In this document: positions 8,133 through 16,407 of the stretch, in pieces
Numbering within the stretch: position 1 is the first letter of the stretch
How the letters are laid out: every line of letters begins with the position of its first letter
NCBI RefSeq assembly: GCF_001682855.1
Contig: NZ_MAQW01000023.1
Span: 143,348-207,347, forward strand
DNA: 64,000 nucleotides
Source of the DNA: Bacillus sp. FJAT-27264
Lineage (GTDB): Bacteria; Bacillota; Bacilli; Paenibacillales; Paenibacillaceae
Direction of reading: 5' to 3'
Notes under the pieces: generated by a model
What the model was told of the DNA's origin: nothing
The model's database searches: none
What the model saw: only the letters and a program-made list of their open reading frames with translations
Made by a program: the position numbers and the translations under genes

Positions 8133-8510
8133 ATGGCGCTTTTTGACGGAATATTGGGCAATGCTTCACAGGTGGATCTGGCGGCAGTGCGCAAGGAATA
8201 TGGTCAGATTCTGATCCTTGATGAAAAGATTGAGCGAGCCTATAAGCTGGTACGAGATATGTTTATTTTTACAGATAAACGGCTCATTCTGGTGGATAAG
8301 CAAGGGATGACCGGGAAGAAAACGGAGTATCATTCTGTCCCTTACAAAAGCATTTCCCATTACTCCGTCGAGACGGCGGGACATCTGGATCTGGATGCCG
8401 AGCTATGCCTCTACATTTCCAGCAGCACAATTCCTATTAAGAAGACGTTCAACAAAAACGTTAATATTTATGAGGTGCAGTCGGTCCTGTCGCAGTATAT
8501 TTTGAAGTAG
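8133..8510 (+). CDS. Bacterial PH domain protein (YvbH/YozO-like)
   Basis: A 125-residue cytoplasmic protein that is essentially one bacterial pleckstrin-homology domain (formerly DUF1696). Characteristic pieces are YKLVRDMFIFTDKRLILVDKQG near residue 37, the KKTEYHSVPYKSISHYSVET strand pair near 62, and the LYISSSTIPIKKTF strand near 90. Such proteins assemble as ring oligomers; their role in Bacillota is not established. GGGGAAGGG lies before the ATG. The gene stands alone between the ABC-F leader and the adenine deaminase promoter. Confidence 0.85.
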   Translation: MALFDGILGNASQVDLAAVRKEYGQILILDEKIERAYKLVRDMFIFTDKRLILVDKQGMTGKKTEYHSVPYKSISHYSVETAGHLDLDAELCLYISSSTIPIKKTFNKNVNIYEVQSVLSQYILK

Positions 8511-8522
8511 TTTTATGAGTGC

Positions 8523-8551
8523 TTGACGTACCGATAGGAACGTAAGATAAT
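8523..8551 (+). promoter_or_regulatory. SigA-type promoter of the adenine deaminase gene
   Basis: TTGACG (8523-8528), a 17-base spacer and GATAAT (8546-8551). It faces the adenine deaminase gene and leaves a leader of about 170 bases. Confidence 0.75.
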
Positions 8552-8556
8552 CGTTG

Positions 8557-8670
8557 GAACAAACCTGCTACTGTAGCAGGGAATAATCGGCGATGTACAA
8601 TTTAACAAGACGTCTGCACCAGCGGCAAAACGGCTCTTGTCCCTTTCGGGATGAGATAGCCGTTTTTCTT
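8557..8670 (+). promoter_or_regulatory. ade: Structured leader with terminator before adenine deaminase
   Basis: The leader contains a hairpin CCTGCTA/TAGCAGG (8564-8580) and, at 8627-8667, a strong terminator: ACGGCTCTTGTCCC pairs with GGGATGAG-AT-AGCCGT around TTTC, followed by five T. ACAAGA (8605-8610) is complementary to TCTTGT (8635-8640) inside the terminator stem, so an alternative antiterminator fold is possible. No conserved purine-riboswitch core could be found, so the ligand or trigger is unknown. Confidence 0.65.
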
Positions 8671-8726
8671 AGAATACGGGCAGATCAGTTACGGGTACGC
8701 TGATAAATAACGAGGAGGAGATCACC

Positions 8727-10544
8727 ATGACTTTTGAGAGAAAACCTTTGGCAGATTGTGTACCGGAGCTTGTGGCAACAGCCCGTGGTGACCGGCCGGC
8801 TACGCTGGTGATTACTGGCGGCAAGCTGGTGAATGTGATCTCCGGCGAAATTTTGGATGGGATGTCTGTAGGGATTCAGGGTGGACGTATCGCTTATGTG
8901 GGCAAGGATGTCTCGCATTTGATTGGCGAAGACACACAGGTCATTGATGCGAATGGAAAATATATTGCTCCTGGACTGCTTGATGGTCACTGCCATATTG
9001 AGAGCACGCAGCTAACTGCGACGGAATTTGCCCGCGCAGTGCTGCCGCTCGGTACTACTGGCGGTTTCTTCGATGCACATGAGATAGCAAATGTCTTCGG
9101 GCTCAAAGGCATCAAGCTGATGCTGGATGAATTGCGCGGGACGCCGCTGGCAGGGTATATGCAGGTAGCATCCTGCGTGCCGGCAGCGGGACCGGAGTTC
9201 GAGACCACCGGTGCGGCAATTGGACCGGAGGAAGTAGCAGAAGCTTTTACCTGGGGCGAGGATGTAATTGCACTGGGCGAGGTCATGAATTTCCCGGGCG
9301 TTGTCTATGGTGACGAGAAAATGCTGGGCGAAATCCAGGCTACGCTGCGGGCTGGCCGGCAGGTGGACGGGCACTTTACTTGGCCGTCCAGTGACTGGAG
9401 ACTTCCGGTCTATGCGGCAGCAGGTGTCACGGGAGATCACGAGTGCGTGACAGCAGAGGATGTTATTGAGCGCGTCCGCCTCGGTATGTATGCCAAGCTG
9501 CGCCGCGGTTCCGCCTGGCATGATGTGGCGAAGACGATCACAGCTCACACGGAGCATGGGATTGATCCTCGCCGGATCATGCTCGTGACCGATGACCGCA
9601 GCTCGGAATCCCTGCGTGATGAGGGGCATATGGATTTTGTGGTGCGTCATGCTATCGCTCAGGGTGTGAAGCCGGTGACGGCTTTCCAAATGGCGACGAT
9701 CAACACGGCGGAGCGCTTTGGTGTGGCCCGGGATATCGGCTCCATTACGCCGGGTTCCTGTGCCGATATCATTTTGCTCGATGGCAATCTGGCCGATGTT
9801 GAGGTTGTGCTGACCATCGCAGCGGGTGTCGTAGTGGCTGAGAATGGCGTAATGACAGCTCAGTTGCCTGCCTTCACCTATCCGGCGGAAGTAAGGGCTT
9901 CGGTCCACTTGGCGAAGCGCCCGACTGCTGATGATTTTATCATCACAGCTCCATTATCATCGGGAACATTGTCCACACGGGTTATCAAGGTTCGGGAAAA
10001 CCATGTAGAGACCATCGAGCGCATTCTTGCCCTGCCTGTCGAGGATGGTAAGCTGCAAGTGCGTCAAGAGGACGGACTGTGTAAAATTGCTGTTCTGGAG
10101 CGCCACAAAGGGACAGGCAATAAATCGGTCGGAGTTGTGGAAGGAATCGGCTTCCATGAACCGGCAGCCATCGCCATGACCGTGGCCCATGACAGCCACA
10201 ATGTGCTGGTTATCGGGAATGATAACGAGCTCATGGCCCGTGCCGCGAATGCAGTCGCTGATGCCCAAGGGGGAGTAGCGGTGATTACTGCTTCAGGAGA
10301 AACCTTATTCCCGCTGGCGATCGCCGGACTGATGTCCGCCGAACCGTTCGAGATCGCTGCCGCTCAATCAGCGGCTATCAGCACCGCTCTTTATAACGCG
10401 GGCTGTACGTTGAATTATGCTTTTATGACCTTGTCGCTGCTTGCACTGGCCGTGATTCCGACCCTCCGCATTTCTGATAAGGGCCTGGTGCGGATTTCTC
10501 CGGAAGACGGTATACAACTGGTACCATTGTTTGTACAAGATTAA
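8727..10544 (+). CDS. ade: Adenine deaminase
   Basis: A 605-residue amidohydrolase-superfamily enzyme that converts adenine to hypoxanthine and ammonia in purine salvage. The N-terminal composite domain leads to the metal-binding LDGHCHIEST near residue 85 (HxH), a GHFTWPS and GDHECV pair near 210-235 that supply further metal ligands, and LVTDDRS near 290 with the catalytic Asp. The C-terminal domain has the adenine-deaminase-specific GFHEPAAIAMTVAHDSHN near 478 and GNDNELMARAANAVADAQGG. Length and both domains fit the AdeC family; B. subtilis YerA is a close alternative. GAGGAGGAG precedes the ATG. The long leader with a terminator suggests regulated transcription elongation. Confidence 0.92.
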   Translation: MTFERKPLADCVPELVATARGDRPATLVITGGKLVNVISGEILDGMSVGIQGGRIAYVGKDVSHLIGEDTQVIDANGKYIAPGLLDGHCHIESTQLTATEFARAVLPLGTTGGFFDAHEIANVFGLKGIKLMLDELRGTPLAGYMQVASCVPAAGPEFETTGAAIGPEEVAEAFTWGEDVIALGEVMNFPGVVYGDEKMLGEIQATLRAGRQVDGHFTWPSSDWRLPVYAAAGVTGDHECVTAEDVIERVRLGMYAKLRRGSAWHDVAKTITAHTEHGIDPRRIMLVTDDRSSESLRDEGHMDFVVRHAIAQGVKPVTAFQMATINTAERFGVARDIGSITPGSCADIILLDGNLADVEVVLTIAAGVVVAENGVMTAQLPAFTYPAEVRASVHLAKRPTADDFIITAPLSSGTLSTRVIKVRENHVETIERILALPVEDGKLQVRQEDGLCKIAVLERHKGTGNKSVGVVEGIGFHEPAAIAMTVAHDSHNVLVIGNDNELMARAANAVADAQGGVAVITASGETLFPLAIAGLMSAEPFEIAAAQSAAISTALYNAGCTLNYAFMTLSLLALAVIPTLRISDKGLVRISPEDGIQLVPLFVQD

Positions 10545-10589
10545 ATAGAAACAGTTGCTCGGTTAATAGGGTCATGATTAAGATATAAC

Positions 10590-10642
10590 CGAAAAAGAGC
10601 TGCCATCTAGGGTGTTTTGCCCTGCTGTGGCAGCTCTTTCTA
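10590..10642 (+). terminator. Intrinsic terminator of adenine deaminase
   Basis: AAAGAGCTGCCA pairs with TGGCAGCTCTTT around an inner AGGG/CCCT stem, followed by a T-rich tract. Confidence 0.9.
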
Positions 10643-10809
10643 TTTTTACTAATAAGTTTGGCTGTGTCTGCTCATAAAAAGGATATATATTAAACAAATA
10701 TAACAAAATTGAATCATTTTCTTTGTAAAAATAGTATAAAATCATTAACTATATAAGACGAACCAAAGATAGTAACGATATTTATTGAAAGAGAAGGGGT
10801 GCATCAGAG

Positions 10810-11262
10810 ATGATCAGATTAGGAACGCAGGACATTGTGGATATTGCCATGAAGCAAATTTCCGGTATTTTCAAAATGGAGCCGATCGAGCTGAGATTTG
10901 TCAATGATTTTCAAGGGGAGAAATACCTCCTGACCAATGACAAGCTGCACCTCAACAACAAGCAATATTGGGCGAAGGTGATGGAATGTGTCTTCGAAGA
11001 CCAAGTCAGACCTGTTCTGATGTGCGAAGTGCTATATTTTCTCCGCAATGAATTCCTGGAAAGTGAGATCAAGCTGAACTTTTCCTACGATTTCGCCGAA
11101 GGGGTGGAAGGGGAGGCCGAAGCCTCCGCAGAGATCTGCTTCAACGATTCACCTGAGCTTACACGTAGTGAAATTGCCGAGTTGATTGACGTGGCTCTGT
11201 CTATGCAGGATAAGCAGTGGTTTGATGAATTGACTGACAAATACAAGCAACTGAGCGTCTAA
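10810..11262 (+). CDS. Hypothetical protein with C-terminal IDEAL-like segment
   Basis: A 150-residue acidic cytoplasmic protein. The N-terminal 100 residues match no family I can name. The C-terminal part, ELTRSEIAELIDVALSMQDK and the following QWFDELTDKYKQL, fits the IDEAL pattern (Ile-Asp-x-Ala-Leu, then Asp-Lys, Phe, Leu), a short helical hairpin found at the end of several Bacillota proteins such as YpiB and ComK-like factors. AGAAGGGG precedes the ATG. It is a single-gene unit, with the ferrochelatase gene convergent 55 bases away. Function is unknown. Confidence 0.7.
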   Translation: MIRLGTQDIVDIAMKQISGIFKMEPIELRFVNDFQGEKYLLTNDKLHLNNKQYWAKVMECVFEDQVRPVLMCEVLYFLRNEFLESEIKLNFSYDFAEGVEGEAEASAEICFNDSPELTRSEIAELIDVALSMQDKQWFDELTDKYKQLSV

Positions 11263-11317
11263 ATACGGCGTCCAGTCCATAGAGCCGTTACCGGCAGTAC
11301 AGGCCGTTCTTTTGGGA

Positions 11318-12397
11318 TCAGAGATGATCTACGGAAGGACGGCTTGTGTGCGTTATCCAACCTAGTGCGTTCTGCTCGACCTGATGGGCTAGAAAGGATA
11401 GCCATTCCTCCTCGGTGTTTAAGCAAGGAAAAGCAGTGAAATTCTCCTCTTGCCCGCCGCCTGCAACGAATAACTCTCGCCCTTCTATAGCAAGCTCATG
11501 CAGGGTTTCCAGACAATCGGTCACGAGACCTGGTGAGAAAATAGCCGGTCTTCGTATTCCCCGTCCCGCCAATCCGCCAAGTACATCTGCTGTTGCCGGT
11601 CCAACCCATTCTTCCCGTCCGAAGCGGGATTGAAAAGCAAGCTGCCAGTTTCCTGGTTCCCAGCCCATAGCCTCTGCCAGCAGCCTAGCTGTCTCTTTGC
11701 ACTGCTCCGGGTATGGATCGCCGGTATCAGCGTACCGCTTCGGAATGCCGTGAAAGGTCAGAACGTAATAATCGGGCTCGTCCGTCATTCCCTCCAACTG
11801 TCGCTTAAGATGATCCTTCATGGCCGAGATGTAACCGGGTGCATCATAATATGCCTCCATGAACCGGAGGGCGGGTACAAATCGCTTGATTGCCGGACCA
11901 CGTGCGCTGCGTCTTCCAAGTACGGCAAAGGCGGCTGAATCATACATGGAGGCGGTGGTCGTTGAAGAATACTGCGGGAATAGCGGGACGATAATGATCC
12001 GTGTCACTCCCGATTTTTCCAGTGAGGTTACAGCCTGCTCTATACCGGGTTCACTGTAGGCGAGGCCTAGCTCGACCTGATAACGATTGCCCAGCAGTTG
12101 TTGCAGTCTAGCCTGCTGCGCTAAGGAATGAGTGAGCAGCGGCGAGCCGTCCACTCCCCAAATCTGCCGGTACAGCTCCGCTGAGCGGCGGGGCCGGGTC
12201 CGCAGAATGATCCCACGCAGCAGTGGCTGCCATAGTAGTGGTGAATAGTCGATAATCCGGCGGTCGGACAGAAAGCGCCCCAGATAAGGACGGACTGCTT
12301 TGGCACTAGGTTCGGACGGTGTTCCAATTTGAGCAAGAATGACCCCGATGGGTGGTTGCTTGTTCACAGGGTCGATCAACTCCCTTCGTCGTGGCAT
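11318..12397 (-). CDS. hemH: Ferrochelatase, proteobacterial (E. coli-like) type
   Basis: Inserts ferrous iron into a porphyrin, the last step of haem synthesis. The sequence follows E. coli HemH closely: GVILAQIGTPSEPSAKAVR, FLSDRRIIDYSPLLWQPLLR, the catalytic FHGIPKRYADTGDPY, FQSRFGREEW, and the final CLETLHELAIEGRE and FVAGGGQE. It has no resemblance in these stretches to the coproporphyrin ferrochelatase (CpfC) usual in Bacillota. The start is uncertain: ATG at 12397 lacks a good ribosome binding site; a GTG at 12367 has AAGGGAG 12 bases upstream and would begin just before the conserved domain; a TTG at 12433 would add a CxxCxxC leader and seems unlikely. Monocistronic. Confidence 0.9.
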   Translation of the reverse strand: MPRRRELIDPVNKQPPIGVILAQIGTPSEPSAKAVRPYLGRFLSDRRIIDYSPLLWQPLLRGIILRTRPRRSAELYRQIWGVDGSPLLTHSLAQQARLQQLLGNRYQVELGLAYSEPGIEQAVTSLEKSGVTRIIIVPLFPQYSSTTTASMYDSAAFAVLGRRSARGPAIKRFVPALRFMEAYYDAPGYISAMKDHLKRQLEGMTDEPDYYVLTFHGIPKRYADTGDPYPEQCKETARLLAEAMGWEPGNWQLAFQSRFGREEWVGPATADVLGGLAGRGIRRPAIFSPGLVTDCLETLHELAIEGRELFVAGGGQEENFTAFPCLNTEEEWLSFLAHQVEQNALGWITHTSRPSVDHL

Positions 12398-12433
12398 CCA
12401 GTTAAAATAGCATACCTGACACAGGTTGCACAA

Positions 12434-12756
12434 TTAGTGTAATCACTGCAATTTTACAGCAAGAAAAAAATGTAAGATATGAGAAGGAAAGAACTATGAA
12501 TAGTAAATAACTAGAAAATAGTGATGTTTATTATAGGGGTTGTGATTTTATATACAGAGAACAAGGAGAGGAGTCTGATAACATCAAGCCAGAAATTGCC
12601 GCTGAGAGGCTTTTATCCAAACATGTGAATTAATTCACCTTTGTACTAATAGACGTTTTTTGTGGGCGGCGGATAATGCGATTCAAATACTGGAGAGGGG
12701 GGATGAACCCTTATGAAGAGGCATGAGATTCTTCATAAGAAAGCAATGAAAGCGCT
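12434..12756 (+). other. Intergenic control region before the FMN-binding protein gene
   Basis: It holds the Fnr-like palindrome at 12624-12639, a possible promoter (TAGACG at 12650, 16-base spacer, GATAAT at 12672), and a 15-codon frame at 12713-12760 (MKRHEILHKKAMKAL) with GAGGGGGG upstream, whose stop codon overlaps an ATG at 12757 as ATGA. The upstream half shows nothing recognisable. Confidence 0.5.
12624..12639. promoter_or_regulatory. Fnr/Crp-family operator-like palindrome
   Basis: TGTGAATTAATTCACC. GTGAATT/AATTCAC is a perfect 14-base palindrome and matches the Bacillus Fnr consensus TGTGA-N6-TCACA in nine of ten positions. It lies upstream of a protein expected to carry electrons across the envelope, which fits control by oxygen; the regulator is not in the window. 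Confidence 0.55.
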
Positions 12757-12819
12757 ATGATCAGATTTATTTATAAAAGAGCTACATACTACTGGGGATT
12801 TGGTAAAGGAGAATACAGA

Positions 12820-15144
12820 TTGAAAAAACAAAAGTTTATATCATTGACTGTCAGCGCGGCGCTACTGTTGTCGCCATTCGCTTACACGTTTCATGTACCT
12901 GCTTTGAACCTGAAAGTGGACGCTGTGTCTGCCGCTTCAGAGGAAGCACCGGCGGCGCCTGCCAAGCCTGCGGCAACGCCTAAAGCGGAGCCAACGGCCA
13001 AACCAACCGCCAAGCCAACGCCAAAACCAACGGTTAAGCCTACACCTAAACCTACGGAGAAACCAGCAGCTACTGTAAAGCCAGCAGCTACTGTAAAGCC
13101 AGCAGCTACAGTTAAACCTGTGGCAACTGCCAAACCGGTCGTGACAACCCCGGCCAAACCTGCGGCGACTCTTGTTCCGGCAGCAACCGCCAAACCAGTG
13201 GCTACCCCTGCTCCGGTAGCAACTGCTAAACCAGTGGCAACACCGCAGCCTGTGGCTGTTCAAGAGAACGTTTATGAAGACGGGATCTACGTGGCATACG
13301 GTAACGCCTACTCCAAAGGTACAGAAGGTGTCAAAGTTGCCATCAAGGACGGCAAGATTACTGATATCGAGCTGATGAGAACCAGTCCGAGCCTGATTGA
13401 CCGTGATGCCCGGTACAATTACAGCGGCGTATGGCAAGCCTATAAGCTGATGCATGAAAGACTGCTCGGCAAAACAAGAGACCAAGCCGCTGGTGTGGAT
13501 GCCGTATCCGGTGCAACGCGGACCAGTGATGGCTGGAAATTGTCTGTAGACAGAGCCTTTGAACGTGCACTTAAGGTGAAACCGGACGATGCAGTATATT
13601 TTGCCGGCGAACATATGGGGATTGATCCCGAAAGAAAATATACTGTATTCTCCACGTATGATGAGAACAAGCTGACAGCAGTGAAGGTGTATCCGCTGAA
13701 CAGTGCTGGCGATATCGTGGAAGAGAAAGCTTTTACGCCGGAACAGACAGCCACTGTAGCAGCGATTACGCCTGCCCTGCTGGTTAGCGGAACAGCCGCC
13801 AAGCCTGTTGCCGGATTGGAAGGCGATTTCAAGGCTGCAGTCAATGCTTTCTGGGATGCTGAGCAAAATGCCAAGATTGATAATTCTTCCGCCTATATCG
13901 ACGGATTCTATTCTTCTTACGGAACAGCGAGAACTGTCGGTGTAGAAAGAGCGGATGTCATCATTCGTAATGGCAAGCTGGTAGATGTGAAGCTGTACAG
14001 ACTTGGTTCCAATCTAATTGACAGAGGCAATACCGCTTATGCTGATGTCGTTAAAGCCAACGCTCCAATGACAGCAAAGTTCCTGGCAAACGGGTCTTAT
14101 ATCAATAATTACGATGAGAAGGTTGACGGGGTCTCCGGAGCTACTGAGAGCAGCCATGGCTGGAATCAGGCTATTGAAAGAGCCTTTGAGAAAGCGCTGA
14201 AAGACAAGGGCGAAGAGAAATATTTTGACGGAAAATTTGCTGGTGTAGATAACGGGTCCAAGCTTCTCCTATTGGTTGATCTTGCAGGAGATAAAGTAAC
14301 TGGCGTGAAATTGAGTCTGTTTGGTGCTGACAAAAAGCTGATTGCCGATGACAAATTAACTGCTGAGCAGAAATCTGTTGTAGATCGTCTGACAGCGGAC
14401 CTGGTGGCCAAAGGCGTTCAATTGGCAGACATCGCAGGCCAGGAGGCGTTGTCGGGAGCTGCAAGAGCTGCACTGACCGATGCGCTGTATAATGCGTCCA
14501 AAGAACAAGGCGCATATAAAGATGGTAAGTTCACCGCTTACGGCGATGCGTATGATAAAGGCTCCAATAGAGCTGATGTTACGCTGCGCAACGGCAAAAT
14601 CGTAGATGTCGCTCTTTACCGTGTAGGAATGAACCTTGTAGATAGAGGAGCTGCCGCTTACCCTGAGGTGGTGAAAGCTATTCCGCAGTTAACCGAGAAA
14701 TTCCTTGCAGCAGGCACTAGAGAAGCTGTGCAAGACGTGGATGCTATCTCTGGCGCTACTAGCAGCAGTACAGCGCTGAAGGCTGCGGTGGACAGAGCTT
14801 ATGGTAAAGCGGAGGTTGTAGAGAAGGAAAAGGCTGCTTATTTCGATGGGATCTTTATCGGCGTAAGCAACGACAAACTCGTGAATGTGATGGTAACCAC
14901 CAAATACGGTATTCCTGTAAAAATGATGGTTTACTATCTCGATAACAACGGCAATACCCGAAAAGAAGGTCAGTTAACCGAGGCTGAAAGAGCGGTGAAG
15001 ACTGAGATTGAGGGCGGGTCAACACCGGGACTGCATAAGTATGGATACCGAGCGGCTGTGTTCGGAAGCAATGACGCTGAGAAGGAAATATCCGCCAAGG
15101 TGGTAGAAGCGATCAAATCAGCACTTGAAGCAGCGGGTAAATAA
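12820..15144 (+). CDS. Exported triple FMN-binding-domain protein (multi-flavinylated)
   Basis: A 774-residue exported protein. From the TTG at 12820 (AAAGGAG nine bases upstream) it has a Sec signal peptide, then a stalk at about 44-147 of Ala/Pro/Thr/Lys repeats (AATVKP, KPTPKPT) suited to spanning the cell wall. Three FMN_bind domains follow, each with an EDGIYVAYG-like start and ending in a flavin-attachment motif SGAT: threonines 233, 442 and 647. After each comes a related domain without SGAT (starts YFAGEHMG, YFDGKFAG, YFDGIFIG), so the protein is three two-domain modules. In this family FMN is joined to the Thr by ApbE, and such proteins relay electrons outside the membrane, as PplA does in Listeria. 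No lipobox, sortase motif or SLH is seen, and no apbE is nearby. An ATG at 12757 is an alternative start. Confidence 0.88.
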   Translation: MKKQKFISLTVSAALLLSPFAYTFHVPALNLKVDAVSAASEEAPAAPAKPAATPKAEPTAKPTAKPTPKPTVKPTPKPTEKPAATVKPAATVKPAATVKPVATAKPVVTTPAKPAATLVPAATAKPVATPAPVATAKPVATPQPVAVQENVYEDGIYVAYGNAYSKGTEGVKVAIKDGKITDIELMRTSPSLIDRDARYNYSGVWQAYKLMHERLLGKTRDQAAGVDAVSGATRTSDGWKLSVDRAFERALKVKPDDAVYFAGEHMGIDPERKYTVFSTYDENKLTAVKVYPLNSAGDIVEEKAFTPEQTATVAAITPALLVSGTAAKPVAGLEGDFKAAVNAFWDAEQNAKIDNSSAYIDGFYSSYGTARTVGVERADVIIRNGKLVDVKLYRLGSNLIDRGNTAYADVVKANAPMTAKFLANGSYINNYDEKVDGVSGATESSHGWNQAIERAFEKALKDKGEEKYFDGKFAGVDNGSKLLLLVDLAGDKVTGVKLSLFGADKKLIADDKLTAEQKSVVDRLTADLVAKGVQLADIAGQEALSGAARAALTDALYNASKEQGAYKDGKFTAYGDAYDKGSNRADVTLRNGKIVDVALYRVGMNLVDRGAAAYPEVVKAIPQLTEKFLAAGTREAVQDVDAISGATSSSTALKAAVDRAYGKAEVVEKEKAAYFDGIFIGVSNDKLVNVMVTTKYGIPVKMMVYYLDNNGNTRKEGQLTEAERAVKTEIEGGSTPGLHKYGYRAAVFGSNDAEKEISAKVVEAIKSALEAAGK

Positions 15145-15167
15145 GGTGTAATAAATTGTTATTCAAT

Positions 15168-15216
15168 AGCAAAGGGTTGTCCAAGGTCAGTAACGCGGCC
15201 GGGGGCAACCCCCTTT
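15168..15216 (+). terminator. Probable terminator after the FMN-binding protein gene
   Basis: AAAGGGTTG pairs with CAACCCCCTTTT around a GC-rich loop of about 25 bases, followed by TTTTGG. The large loop makes it weaker than others in the window. Confidence 0.6.
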
Positions 15217-15380
15217 TGGTTTTGTGGGGAGCTGAATTTGGCTGTATCCCGGGGTCTTTAACTTTTGGACAAATTTGCACGCAGACGGTAATATAATAGC
15301 TTTAAAGGGTTTCAGGAGGTGAGTGTCTAACAGTATTATATACAGCAGGCCCCAGGCTTGTTATTAATGGGAGGCTTAAC

Positions 15381-16337
15381 ATGACACTTATTAAACAACT
15401 GGCACCACAGGATGAATTTGTCGGCTACTATATTTTGCGAGAGCTGGCAGTCAAACAAACAAATGGTACTCCTCCAAAGGATTATTTTGATATTGTTCTC
15501 GGCGATTCCAGCGGGCAGCTGACCGCGAAGTACTGGGATGTTAGCGCGACGGACAAAGAAACTTTTTTCCCAATGTCGCTGGTGAAAATTCGGGGGATTG
15601 CCCATACGTATCGCGAGAAGCTACAGGTTAAGATTACGAAGATCCGATTGGTTAATGAAGCCGACGGCATAGCGCTGACGGATTTTATCCGCTCTGCTCC
15701 GATTCGGCCTGTAGATCTGATTCACACGATCAAGAACGCGATGAACAGTATCGCTGATCCAGATATCGCTGCTATTGTATCGTTTTGCGTGGGCAAGGTA
15801 GAAGAGAAACTTATGCATTATCCGGCGGCTAAAACGCATCACCATGCCTATTTCGCCGGGCTTGCTTATCATATGGTTCGTATGTTGGAGATCGGTGACT
15901 TTCTCTGCAAGCAGCGTCCTTTCCTGAACCCGGATCTACTCAAAGCTGGCATCATTCTTCATGATATCGCCAAACCAGAGGAGATGATCTCACAGCTTGG
16001 GATCGTCTCGGATTACAGTGTTCAGGGCAAGCTGATCGGACATATCTCCATGGCTTCTAACTGGATCACAGAGGCGGCAATCCGCACCGGTCTGGATTTA
16101 GAATCGGAAAAGGTGATGGCGCTGCAGCATTTGGTCTTGTCGCACCATAATCTGGGTGAATGGGGTAGCCCTGTTCAGCCGCAAACAGCCGAGGCGGTGG
16201 CGCTGCATCATATTGATGCGATGGATGCCAAACTGCAAATGGTAGAAGATGCACTAGATACGACACCTGAGACGGAAGAATGGACGCCATTCATTCGGGG
16301 ACTGGAGAACAAAGCGGTCTACCGGCTGAAAATTTGA
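15381..16337 (+). CDS. yhaM: 3'-5' exoribonuclease YhaM
   Basis: A 318-residue 3'-to-5' exoribonuclease. Residues 1-90 form an OB-fold nucleic-acid-binding domain (VGYYILRELAVKQTNGTPPK, YFDIVLGDSSGQLTAKYWDV). The HD-type hydrolase domain has HHHAYFAGLAYH near residue 151 and ILHDIAKPEE near 191, supplying the metal-binding His and Asp residues. Length and domain order match YhaM of B. subtilis and Cbf1 of Staphylococcus. GGGAGG precedes the ATG. The gene is followed by a strong terminator and appears to be a single transcription unit. Confidence 0.93.
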   Translation: MTLIKQLAPQDEFVGYYILRELAVKQTNGTPPKDYFDIVLGDSSGQLTAKYWDVSATDKETFFPMSLVKIRGIAHTYREKLQVKITKIRLVNEADGIALTDFIRSAPIRPVDLIHTIKNAMNSIADPDIAAIVSFCVGKVEEKLMHYPAAKTHHHAYFAGLAYHMVRMLEIGDFLCKQRPFLNPDLLKAGIILHDIAKPEEMISQLGIVSDYSVQGKLIGHISMASNWITEAAIRTGLDLESEKVMALQHLVLSHHNLGEWGSPVQPQTAEAVALHHIDAMDAKLQMVEDALDTTPETEEWTPFIRGLENKAVYRLKI

Positions 16338-16342
16338 TAAGA

Positions 16343-16378
16343 CAGAACCCCCGAACGTAATGTCGGGGGTTCTTTTTT
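16343..16378 (+). terminator. Intrinsic terminator of yhaM
   Basis: AGAACCCCCGA and TCGGGGGTTCT form a perfect 11-base stem with an 8-base loop, followed by T6. It can also limit leftward reading from the exonuclease gene. Confidence 0.93.
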
Positions 16379-16407
16379 GAGATGAGAGCTGGCATTATAG
16401 AAAAATT

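Noticed and set aside
7904..8194. Minus-strand frame of 96 codons
   Set aside because: It overlaps the start of the PH-domain gene and the ABC-F leader promoter, has no ribosome binding site and an unconvincing composition.
8557..8670. Purine riboswitch before adenine deaminase
   Set aside because: The conserved junction and loop nucleotides of the purine aptamer could not be found, so only an unnamed attenuator is reported.
9012..9908. 298-codon frame antisense to adenine deaminase
   Set aside because: Shadow of the strongly supported adenine deaminase frame; His/Arg-rich composition and no ribosome binding site.
12398..12433. N-terminal CxxCxxC extension of the ferrochelatase (TTG start at 12433)
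   Set aside because: No ribosome binding site for the TTG, and the family begins close to the PPIGVILAQIGTP segment; the cysteine motif is probably accidental.
12937..13866. 309-codon frame antisense to the FMN-binding protein gene
   Set aside because: Arises from the repetitive Pro/Ala/Lys codons on the other strand; Cys/Arg-rich and implausible as a protein.
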